A stretch of DNA of 64,000 bases from Hymenobacter sp. J193 (GTDB taxonomy: Bacteria > Bacteroidota > Bacteroidia > Cytophagales > Hymenobacteraceae). Below, one piece after another: positions 43,504-52,172 of this stretch; position 1 is the stretch's first letter; the number at the start of each line of letters is the position of its first letter. Location of the stretch: positions 1,364,001 to 1,428,000 of the forward strand of contig NZ_JAJONE010000001.1 of the NCBI RefSeq assembly GCF_024700075.1, given 5' to 3'. The notes under the pieces were generated by a model. It was not told where the DNA came from. It made no database searches and saw nothing but the letters and a program-made list of their open reading frames with translations. The translations under genes were made by a program, and so were the position numbers.

Positions 43504-46500
43504 CTACTTCACCACCAGCTTCTGCGAATACAGTCCGCCAGGCGTCTGCACGGTGATGATGTACATACCGGCAGCCAGACGAGCGGCGGGCGTTACCGTC
43601 AGCTCCTGCTGAGCCTGCGTGAGGCTTACGGCCTGCTGCTGCACTGTGCGGCCGAAGCCATCGAGGATGCGTAGCGTGCCCTGGCCGCGCAAGCCTACTG
43701 TCAGCACGCGCAGCTGGCTGCCATCCGAGGGGTTCGGATACGCCTGCATCGAGGCTTTGGCCGTCGTCGTGACCGTAACGGTTACTGCTGAGCTCAGGGT
43801 AGTACGACCATCCAAGTCTACCTGGCGCAACCGGTAGTACGACAGGCCCTGGAAAGGCTTGGCATCGGTGGCGGCGTAGGTGTGGTAGTTGGTGGTAGTG
43901 CCATTGCCCGCCACCTGCGTCAGGGCCACAAAGTCACGGCCATTGAGGGAGCGTTCCACTACGAAGTGGGAGCTGTTTTTCTCCGAGGCCGTAGCCCAGG
44001 ACAGCTGTACCGTGGCACCCACGGCCTTGGCCGAGAAAGCCACCAGCTGTACCGGCAGCGGGGTCAGGTCGTTGTTGAGCGGGTTGTCTACCAGGTTGGT
44101 CGAAGCCAGCGCAAACAACGAATTGTTGGTGATGGTGGTAGAGCCGGAGGTTACGTAGCCAGCCGGCGCGGCGGGTGAGAACACCCCGGCGCCGCCTTCG
44201 TTGGTCCAGGTGCCGCCCGATTCGGCGGGCGTACTCACGCTGGACCGGGCAATGCGCAGGTTGCTGGGCACGTTGATTTCCTCATCCTCCCGGTTGGTAT
44301 TGAAGCTCAGGCGCACCGTGGGCTGATTGATAGTCCCGGCAAGGGTGAAGATGCGGTAGTAGCGTACCCGCGAAAGGTTGGAAATGCGCGGGTCGGTAGT
44401 TGCTACCGGACCAGTGGCCGACTCCTGGACCATTTCTACCAGTACTTCTGCTCCTAAGCTGCTGCCGCCCTGAGCCGTGATGATAACCGGGCGGTAGAAG
44501 TCCTCGTTGCGAATATTGTAGTTGCCCACCGGGAACGAGCGGGTGGCGTAGGCTGTGGTGGGGAATACCATAGCCAGCTTGCCCAGGATGTAGGCCCCCA
44601 GGCTCTCCCCGATTACCGGCTGCGCGCCGGTGTTGGTAAGGCGCAGGGTATTCGTGCCGGTGATAATGTTGCCGCTGTTGAGGCTAAGCAGGTTGCTCAC
44701 CGTCACGTTCTGCTGCATGGTAAGGGAGCCGCTGCCTACTTTGTTCAGGTTATAGAACGTGGTAGTGCCGCTCAGGGTGCGGGCCTGGCTGCTCAGGAAG
44801 CGTACCGTGCTGGTAGCCGGCATGAAGGTAGCCGAGTTGGTCCAGTTGCCCTGCAGGCTGATGGTGCCACTACCCGCGTTGAAGTTGCCCTGGTTTACGA
44901 AGTCCCCGGCAAGCGTCAGCACGTTGGCGTTGGCTGCGTAGTTGCCCGAGTTGGTGAGGTTGCCGCTTACGACCAGCGCCCCGTTGCCAGCCTCCAGGGA
45001 ACCGGAGTTAGCGAGGTTGCCGCTCACGGTCACCGTTCCGTCCTGGCTCAGAGCATTGAATACGCCTGCGTTTTCCAGATTCGTCGAAACAGTTAGTGCC
45101 CCGTCGCCGTGGTTGTAGGTTCCCGAGTTGGTGAGGCTGGAGCCCACGGCTACGCTGCCGTTGCCGGCCGTGATGGTGCCAGCGTTGGTAAGCGTGGTCC
45201 CGATAACGGCATTGCCTCCGGCCAACGTCAGGCTCGCGCCCGTGTTGTTCACCACTGCTCCGGCCAGCGTCAGGTTGCCCGAGCCCAGGTTTACATTGCC
45301 ATTGTTGGTAAGTGGCTGCGCCGGGTTCAGCAGGGTTACATCGATGTTGTCGTTGTTGTTGACGGTGTTGCCGGCCTCAATCTGCATGTAGCCGTTGAGT
45401 TGCAAGGGCACGTTGCCAAGCGACTTGGTAGCCGAAGCGCCCGAACCCGAAAAGACCAGGTTGTTGTAGATGGAGCGGGGTGGCAGCGTCACAATCAGAC
45501 CCGTGTATTCTACCGTGCCGCCGGCGATGCTGGTGAAGTCGTCGTAGTTGCCGGCCGGGAAGGTAGAGGAGTTGATTTTCAACCGCCCGGTGCCCGTCAC
45601 TACTCCGAAGTTATTGGAGGTGTAGCTACTGATATCCAGCGTGCCGTTCAGCGTGAGCGAGGAAGCACTCTGGCCGGCCGTTGTGGTTTTCACCACGTGG
45701 TTCGGCAGGATAACGACCGGCGTGCCGGCCGTAGGGGCAGCCGCTACGGCCGGGCCTGAACCGTCTGAGGTCAGGGTCCAGGTATTCACATCCGACCAAG
45801 TAGCTCCCGTTGTTGTAACGTTGGCAGCCCCCGCACGGCTGTAATACACGCTCACCGTGCCGAATTCAGTGGCACCAACCGTGGTACCACCTACCCCGGC
45901 TGTATAGTCGCCGTTCAGGTACGCAGCACCCGTAAGGGTAATCAGGCCAGTACTAACAACCGCTGTATTGCCGGTGCCCGTCACACCGCCAACCGGTGCC
46001 CATTGATTGATGAGGAAACGACCGGGCACGTACTGGGTTTTCTGACTGGAGGTGCCTTGCGCGTCGGCTGGCAGGAACGTGTACTGATGCGTAGCGACAA
46101 GGCCATTGAAGCCCGTGCCGCTCACGCGCCAGTAGTAGTTCAGCTGCGAATTGTTGCCACTCGTGGTAGAGGGATGCGCCGTGTTAACCGGAGCAACCGT
46201 GAGGACACCCGGCAAGGTGTTAGCACTGATTGTGTAGATAGCCGGCGTGTATTTGTCAGTCACCCCTACCGGGAAGGTGAAGGAGGCTACACCGGTGGTA
46301 AACGACTTCTGCACGCCGCCATCGGCCACCGAGCCGTTGGTGATGATCATCTTCGTGGCAGAGAAGGGCGCTCCGGCAATAGCACCTGCTGTGTTAGTCA
46401 GCTTCAACAAGTTGGAGCCAATAGTCAGGTTGCCGCTCGTAAGCGTGAGTACGCCATCCACCTGCTGAGCAGCCAGAGTGGTTGCGCCGGCGCTGTTGTT

Positions 46501-49500
46501 CAGCTCCAGGTTACCAAAGATACCCGTACCATCACCGCCGATATTCTGAGCAGTGGTGTTGATTAGCACTATTTTACCCGCCCCGCTATGCTTGGCTGAG
46601 TTTACCACGTTGCCTACTACGGAAATGGTATTGCCCCCATCGGCCAGTTCGCCTTTGGTGAGCGTCAGCTGGCCATTCACGCGCAGCGTGGAATTGGCCG
46701 CCAGCGTCACCTTTCCACCCGACAGGGTATTGTTTATCACCAGATTAGCAAAGCTGGTGACGTTGGTTCCAGCACCCGCTACCGTTTGGCTGGCTACTGA
46801 GCCGTTCAGCGTGGTGGTTTGCGAAGCGCTTTGCACCCGGTAGCCTCCGGTCGTCAGGTTCGTTGTGGTAGCCGTGTTGTTGTTCGTGAAGTTGCCGGCT
46901 ACGGATACGTCCAGGCCATTGGCATCGAACACCGAGGTGGCGTTACCAATCGTGAGGTTGCCTTTCAGCGTCAGCGGATTTTGCAGGAGCTGAGCGGTAT
47001 TGGTGCCGTTCTCAACCTTCAGGCTATACAACGGCACGGTGGTGTCCAGCTTCAGCAGGCCAGGAGCCGTGGTATTTCCCAGGATAACCTCCCCGCCCGT
47101 AACGGTGCTGCCAGCCGGGTGCAGATATACGTCTGGCGTAGCGGCTACCCCCAGGGTGCGTAACACCTTCAGGGTACCATCGGTCATGGTAAATGTACCG
47201 GAATTGAGTACTTCAAAGACGGCGCGGCTGTTGTTCAGCGCAAAGGAAGTACTGTTTCCTACCGTTACATTACCTCCACTCTGAGCATAAGTTAGTGAGC
47301 CTTGCGTAGTAGTAAGCGGGCGCCGAATCTGACCGTTCACGTTCAACGTGCCGGCTGTTACGACAATTTCCGGCTGCGTAGCACCCGAGTACTCAATGCT
47401 CTGGCCGACGTTGATGGTACCCTGCAGCGCGCTCAAACGGCCATCCAGTTGGGTGGTAGCCCCCGTGGCCAGGTTGATAACCGCGCCGACGCCGTTTACC
47501 GTCAGGCCCGCCGTGCTGCCTATCGTGTACTCGCCTGTGTTAACCGTAATGGTTTTGTCGGGCTTGGCAAAGCTAAACGTGCCGTTCGTGAGAACCAGCC
47601 AGTTATTGGTGGCGTCGGGCACGGTAAGCGTACCGGCTACGTCCAGCGTAAGCACAGGCGTACGAGAAGTGCCTTTGTTTATCGTTACCGTATTCAGGCT
47701 GGTAGCAATACCTGCGCCCGTAATTTTCTGGTCAGTAGCGCCGGTGAAGGTCACGTTTACTTTGCCGCCGGCAGGAGCCAGCGCAAACGTGCCCTTGTTT
47801 ACGACACTGCCCCCAATCTGAAGCGTATTAGTTGCAGTACCCGTTTCGATGCCAAAGGTAGCCCCGGCGGCATCACCCACCTGTACATTGCCGCTTACTA
47901 CCACACTGCGCGTAGCGGCACCGTAGAGGAGTTTGCCGCCCTGCACATCAATGTTCCCATCCACCACCAGATTACCGTTGGTGAGGGCACTCATGGTAGC
48001 CGTGCCTGTGAAGCCGGCCAGTGTGCCCGCATTCAGGTCGCCGTAAATGCGCAGGTTCTGGTTAGGCAGGGTAATGGTGCGGCCGCTGCCAGCGTTCAAT
48101 ACCAGGTTATAATAAGAAGCTACCGTATTTGCGGGCAGCGTGAAGCTGGCAGCACCCGTGGTATAGTATTCTACCGTACCACCCTGGGCACCCAGGAAGT
48201 TGGCGAAATCACCGCCCGGGAAGGCTGCCGTAGTGGCCGTGGTGGAAATGCGTAAAGTACCGGAGCCCTGCACCACTTCTTCGGGCAGCGAACCAAAGTT
48301 GTGTCCGGTGGTGGTACCAAGGTCCAGCACAGCGCCCTTGTCAATCTGCAGGCTGCCGGAAGTAGCCCCATTCGTCAGAACCGTTACCACATGGTTGTTG
48401 CCGATGAAGACCGGATTACCGGATCCGGGAATTTCGGCAGACGGAGTACCGGTGTGGCTTTCACGCGACCAGGTACCAGCCGTATGCCAGTTGCCGGTCG
48501 TCAGGCTGTAGAACTTCTTGATTTCGCCGAAGGCGGCTGGGTAGCCGGCCGTATACTCGCCGTTGATGTTAACGGCGTTGAACTTAATGTCAATGGTGGC
48601 GGTGTTTTCTACTACGTCATCCTTGGAAACTGCAGGTGCAGTCACAGCCGGGGTATTCCAGGTTACCGTCGCAGGGTTGTAATAAGACGGCACATAATCG
48701 GTTTTGATGTTTCCAGCGAATATCAGGTCGTTCGAAGCCGAATACGTATGCATCACCTTGTTGACGGCCAGCCCCGAAAAATCGTGCTCCGTTACTTTCC
48801 AGTAGTACTGCAGCGCAGCGCTTTTGTTTGTGGCAAACGGGTTGACGGCGTTTACCGGAGCTACGTTAATCTTACCATACTTGGTAGGTGCCGCCGTGAG
48901 CGTAATACTGGCCGGAGTATAGTAGTAGTTAGCACCGACTTTAGTACCCACCGGAAACACGAAGGCAGTCAGCGAGCCATAGGTTTTGCGGATACCGCCG
49001 TCTGACTGGTTGCCGGCGGTCAGAATCATACGGGTGTTGGAGAAAGCATTTCCACCGCCCGATATGGCATCCTGGCTTACCGAGGTGATGTATAGACGGT
49101 ACGTGCCAATGTCGAAGAGTTTTGCCCGAAGCAGGGTCAGCTTACCACTAATGGTCTGCTCAGCCGCCATTTGCACGGATACGGCACCGGCAGCGCCAAA
49201 AGAGTTGTCGATGATCAGGTTGCCAAAAATACCCGTACCGTCGCCTGACAGGGTTTGCAGCAAACTGCCGCCCAGCGTAATGCTGCCGGTAGTAGTGCCA
49301 CTGCTGGTGTGCGTAGCCGAGTTCACCACATTGCCCAATACCGTCAGCACTTTGCCGGCATCGTTGAACACACCGTTCTCCAGCGTGAGCGTGCTGCGTA
49401 CGCGCATAGAAGCTGTTGCGGAACCAGCCAGGGTAAGGGTACCGTTGGTTTTATCCATCAGCAACTGATTAAAGCCCAGGCTGCCTGTAGCGCCAATAGT

Positions 49501-51249
49501 GCCATCGATCTGCAGCGTCTGGTCTTTGCTGCCAGTGAAGGAAGTGACGTTGGTACCCGGCAGGTAAGTTGCCCCGGCACCAACGGTAAAGCTGCCTTGC
49601 ACGGTTACCGCGTTGTTATTAGCAGTAAATGTGGCATTGTTTGTTCCAGATTCGATCTTCAGATCATTCAGCACCGTAATCGGGCTTACTGCCCAGGCGA
49701 CTGTAGTACCGGCTGCGGCTACCGGTTCTGAAACAGTTAAATTCCAAAAAGGAGCGGTTGAGCTAATATTGACGGTCCCAGGATAAGCATCGCCGCTGGG
49801 CGGCAGAATGACATTAAAATTTCCTCCGGTTACCGAGTAATTACCAATGGCAGGGCCAATTTTCACCCCATCATTGCCCTCGGCATTATATATATTGATA
49901 GTCCCACCGCTCATTGAAAAGCTATTGGTGGGCGAATCCAGGCAAAACCGATCAAACGCTTTTTGCCGGTCAATCTGGGCACCTGTTCCCTTAACGTTGA
50001 ATTCACCGCCGGTCATCACAAAGCTGCCAACGGGAGTTCCTTCTTTACGTGGGCTGAACTTTTCTACGGATACTACGCCGCCCTCAATAAGGTAGCTGCC
50101 CACATCGCCAATCACGGCGCCGTCGTTACGGTTGCTGGTGAACTTGCCGGCACTGATACGGAAAGCCCCACGACAAATAAAGCCGCCGCCTATCCCCTTG
50201 TTGCTACCGCCCATGTTGCCTGGCAGCGTCACGTCTGCGCCATCAATCCACAAGCCGGCAGAAGCCGGCACTTCATATCCAACCTGGCCGTTTGTGTCGT
50301 CTCGCAAGCGAGCCAAGGTGATGTTGCTTCCCAATCTGAGGGTACCATTGCGCAAATCCACGATGTAGCCCCCATAAGTCATATCCAGGCTGAAATTGCC
50401 GGAAGCACTCGACGTAATACTTTGAATATACTGCTGGTTTGTTCCTTTATTAACAACTACAGCTTTGAATGTCGTTGGGCCATTTGCCGCGAGCGTCCGG
50501 TTTGCCGCCCCCGAAAACGTGATGATGCTGGTGGTATTGATTGTGCCGTTGTTGGTGATATTGCCCACACTGGTAATAGCTCCGCTTGCTGTAAGCGTTG
50601 TACCAGCACCAATCGTTACGTTATCATTCAGCGTAAGAGCATTACTGCCCGCAGCAAACGTCAGCGCACCTACGCCAGTCCGGCTGGTCTTGAGCGTACC
50701 CGTAATTGTGAGAGCGGTGTTGTTGGGCTGCGTTACGGTGACGTTCGTAGCGCCTGTCCGACTAAGCACTAAGTTGCGGTACGTGCCAATTGCCGGCAAG
50801 GTCACTGAGCCAAGGTCGTAGTATTCTACCGTGAGCGAACCGGCGCTGGCAAAAGTGTTAGCCGCACTTTTGGGAAAGCTTACACTTTTCAGTCGTAGCA
50901 GACCGGTTCCGCTCAGTGTAAGCGCCGGGTTACTGGCAGAAAAGCTAAACGTAGCCTGATCCAGCACGCCCCCACTCTGAATTGTAATGGTATGCCCCGT
51001 GGTCGTGACGTTGGCCGTCAGATTGACGGTGTAGCCATTCAGAATAACTAGTACGTCATTGGAAAGCGGTGCCGCGGCTGGCGAACCAACAATGGTCTGC
51101 CCGGTGGGGTCAGTGGTCCACGTCTTAGTGGTGCCGGAGTTATTCCATGGTCCACTGGTGCCACCCCCGACAAAGGTGTAGTAAGTGGCTGCCCAAGATG
51201 CCGTACTGCTCAGGAGCAGCAGGAGTAGTAGAGTAAGCAGTTTTTTCAT
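43504..51249 (-). CDS. Giant modular T9SS-exported surface protein, 2581 residues
   Basis: A huge secreted protein with signal peptide (KKLLTLLLLLLLSSTASWAA). It is built of beta-rich, glycine/threonine/asparagine-rich units. Three long modules start near residues 21, 910 and 1800 with a W...TW...P...V.ILNGY-type opening (NDVLVILNGYTVNLTANVTT; GNPVFIGNNHVVTVLTN; GTPVVILPNHVVKTTTA), a GTVEYY-like strand, and later an FPVG motif (near 766, 1656 and 2240). Near 2100-2200 a series of LTNSG/NLTLAG units resembles a beta-helix. Near residue 2400 is a fibronectin-like domain (LPVQLVAFSAKAVGATVQLS), and the last 75 residues are a type A T9SS sorting domain (QAYPNPSDGSQLRVLTVGL). An adhesin or matrix role is inferred. 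Confidence 0.88.
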   Translation of the reverse strand: MKKLLTLLLLLLLSSTASWAATYYTFVGGGTSGPWNNSGTTKTWTTDPTGQTIVGSPAAAPLSNDVLVILNGYTVNLTANVTTTGHTITIQSGGVLDQATFSFSASNPALTLSGTGLLRLKSVSFPKSAANTFASAGSLTVEYYDLGSVTLPAIGTYRNLVLSRTGATNVTVTQPNNTALTITGTLKTSRTGVGALTFAAGSNALTLNDNVTIGAGTTLTASGAITSVGNITNNGTINTTSIITFSGAANRTLAANGPTTFKAVVVNKGTNQQYIQSITSSASGNFSLDMTYGGYIVDLRNGTLRLGSNITLARLRDDTNGQVGYEVPASAGLWIDGADVTLPGNMGGSNKGIGGGFICRGAFRISAGKFTSNRNDGAVIGDVGSYLIEGGVVSVEKFSPRKEGTPVGSFVMTGGEFNVKGTGAQIDRQKAFDRFCLDSPTNSFSMSGGTINIYNAEGNDGVKIGPAIGNYSVTGGNFNVILPPSGDAYPGTVNISSTAPFWNLTVSEPVAAAGTTVAWAVSPITVLNDLKIESGTNNATFTANNNAVTVQGSFTVGAGATYLPGTNVTSFTGSKDQTLQIDGTIGATGSLGFNQLLMDKTNGTLTLAGSATASMRVRSTLTLENGVFNDAGKVLTVLGNVVNSATHTSSGTTTGSITLGGSLLQTLSGDGTGIFGNLIIDNSFGAAGAVSVQMAAEQTISGKLTLLRAKLFDIGTYRLYITSVSQDAISGGGNAFSNTRMILTAGNQSDGGIRKTYGSLTAFVFPVGTKVGANYYYTPASITLTAAPTKYGKINVAPVNAVNPFATNKSAALQYYWKVTEHDFSGLAVNKVMHTYSASNDLIFAGNIKTDYVPSYYNPATVTWNTPAVTAPAVSKDDVVENTATIDIKFNAVNINGEYTAGYPAAFGEIKKFYSLTTGNWHTAGTWSRESHTGTPSAEIPGSGNPVFIGNNHVVTVLTNGATSGSLQIDKGAVLDLGTTTGHNFGSLPEEVVQGSGTLRISTTATTAAFPGGDFANFLGAQGGTVEYYTTGAASFTLPANTVASYYNLVLNAGSGRTITLPNQNLRIYGDLNAGTLAGFTGTATMSALTNGNLVVDGNIDVQGGKLLYGAATRSVVVSGNVQVGDAAGATFGIETGTATNTLQIGGSVVNKGTFALAPAGGKVNVTFTGATDQKITGAGIATSLNTVTINKGTSRTPVLTLDVAGTLTVPDATNNWLVLTNGTFSFAKPDKTITVNTGEYTIGSTAGLTVNGVGAVINLATGATTQLDGRLSALQGTINVGQSIEYSGATQPEIVVTAGTLNVNGQIRRPLTTTQGSLTYAQSGGNVTVGNSTSFALNNSRAVFEVLNSGTFTMTDGTLKVLRTLGVAATPDVYLHPAGSTVTGGEVILGNTTAPGLLKLDTTVPLYSLKVENGTNTAQLLQNPLTLKGNLTIGNATSVFDANGLDVSVAGNFTNNNTATTTNLTTGGYRVQSASQTTTLNGSVASQTVAGAGTNVTSFANLVINNTLSGGKVTLAANSTLRVNGQLTLTKGELADGGNTISVVGNVVNSAKHSGAGKIVLINTTAQNIGGDGTGIFGNLELNNSAGATTLAAQQVDGVLTLTSGNLTIGSNLLKLTNTAGAIAGAPFSATKMIITNGSVADGGVQKSFTTGVASFTFPVGVTDKYTPAIYTISANTLPGVLTVAPVNTAHPSTTSGNNSQLNYYWRVSGTGFNGLVATHQYTFLPADAQGTSSQKTQYVPGRFLINQWAPVGGVTGTGNTAVVSTGLITLTGAAYLNGDYTAGVGGTTVGATEFGTVSVYYSRAGAANVTTTGATWSDVNTWTLTSDGSGPAVAAAPTAGTPVVILPNHVVKTTTAGQSASSLTLNGTLDISSYTSNNFGVVTGTGRLKINSSTFPAGNYDDFTSIAGGTVEYTGLIVTLPPRSIYNNLVFSGSGASATKSLGNVPLQLNGYMQIEAGNTVNNNDNIDVTLLNPAQPLTNNGNVNLGSGNLTLAGAVVNNTGASLTLAGGNAVIGTTLTNAGTITAGNGSVAVGSSLTNSGTYNHGDGALTVSTNLENAGVFNALSQDGTVTVSGNLANSGSLEAGNGALVVSGNLTNSGNYAANANVLTLAGDFVNQGNFNAGSGTISLQGNWTNSATFMPATSTVRFLSSQARTLSGTTTFYNLNKVGSGSLTMQQNVTVSNLLSLNSGNIITGTNTLRLTNTGAQPVIGESLGAYILGKLAMVFPTTAYATRSFPVGNYNIRNEDFYRPVIITAQGGSSLGAEVLVEMVQESATGPVATTDPRISNLSRVRYYRIFTLAGTINQPTVRLSFNTNREDEEINVPSNLRIARSSVSTPAESGGTWTNEGGAGVFSPAAPAGYVTSGSTTITNNSLFALASTNLVDNPLNNDLTPLPVQLVAFSAKAVGATVQLSWATASEKNSSHFVVERSLNGRDFVALTQVAGNGTTTNYHTYAATDAKPFQGLSYYRLRQVDLDGRTTLSSAVTVTVTTTAKASMQAYPNPSDGSQLRVLTVGLRGQGTLRILDGFGRTVQQQAVSLTQAQQELTVTPAARLAAGMYIITVQTPGGLYSQKLVVK

Positions 51250-51727
51250 AGGGTGGGCTTGAAAGTGCAAAATGAAAAAGTACAACTACGTCTGACTTAT
51301 AACACGTTAGCGCACAGTTACCAAGGTAAAAGTGCAGGTTTTAGCAATAGAAATAATCAAGTACCCTAAAGTTCTTCAAATCACTATACCCTATCTTGTA
51401 AGATTTACTAACCTTCCATCCGCCACGCAACGTAGCGTCGGCCGATAGGCTTCGCTAACTGCGGCGCTTGTCAGTTGGTTCATATCGTCTTATTTAAATA
51501 TATAAAGCATCTGCAACAGTAGACACAGCCTATATTACTTGGCTTCCATCCTCCGGGTAGATAGCAACGGCATTCCTGCCCGTTGGCAATTGCCGACCTA
51601 GTCTGCCGGCGCGGGCCGGTCTGTTATTTTAAGGGTGGCGTTTTCCGATTTTCGGGCTACTTTTGCCAGCTAATGGCCCTGTCGTATCTGCTCTGGCAGG
51701 GCATTACTTCGCCGTCAGCCCTACCGC
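51250..51727 (+). other. 478-base intergenic region between the giant gene and nuoK
   Basis: No gene is supported here. The left half is AT-rich and should carry the leftward promoter of the giant gene. The right half has TACTTTTG at 51658-51665, a perfect TAnnTTTG element about 60 bases before the nuoK ATG, though no TTG stands at the usual distance. A GGCAATTGCC palindrome lies near 51585. The stretch 51430-51475 looks like a decayed palindromic repeat. Confidence 0.45.
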
Positions 51728-52060
51728 ATGGACCAGAATATACCGCAGGTTATCCAAACGGTTCCTCTTCAGTACTACGTTTTCTTCGCCGCGGCCCTGT
51801 TTTCTATCGGGGTGCTGGGCGTGCTCACCCGGCGCAACGCCATTATCATCTTTATGTGCGTGGAGCTAATGCTCAACGCCGTGAACGTGCTGCTGACGGC
51901 CTTTTCGGCCTACCGCTCCGACCCCAACGGGCAGGTCTTCGTGTTCTTCATCATGGCCGTAGCCGCCGCCGAAGTGGCCGTGGGCCTGGCCATCATCGTG
52001 ATGATCTACCGCAACGTTCAGAACACCGCCGTTAATCTGCTGACTCGACTCAAATTCTAG
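51728..52060 (+). CDS. nuoK: NADH-quinone oxidoreductase subunit K
   Basis: A 110-residue membrane subunit with three helices, related to Mrp antiporter MnhC. The family pattern is [20 protein letters not shown], then [14 protein letters not shown] with the conserved glutamate, and a second one in [20 protein letters not shown]. It opens the nuoK-N block, with its own candidate promoter. Its stop codon directly adjoins the spacer hairpin that leads into nuoL. Confidence 0.95.
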   Translation: MDQNIPQVIQTVPLQYYVFFAAALFSIGVLGVLTRRNAIIIFMCVELMLNAVNVLLTAFSAYRSDPNGQVFVFFIMAVAAAEVAVGLAIIVMIYRNVQNTAVNLLTRLKF

Positions 52061-52169
52061 TTTTGGGTCTTAGGGTCTTAGGGTCTTAGGGTCTTGGTTT
52101 TTTGTTCAGTTGAACAAGTTAAACCAACGAAATCCAAGATCCCAAGACCCTAAGCCCCCAAGACCCTAC
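52061..52169. repeat. Spacer hairpin between nuoK and nuoL with an 8-base tandem unit
   Basis: The proximal arm holds four copies of GGGTCTTA (52065 on) and the distal arm is the near complement CCCAAGACCCTAAG... ending at 52169, three bases before the nuoL ATG. The loop contains its own small palindrome TTGTTCAGTTGAACAA. The element fills the whole gap between the genes. Confidence 0.85.
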
Positions 52170-52172
52170 GAT

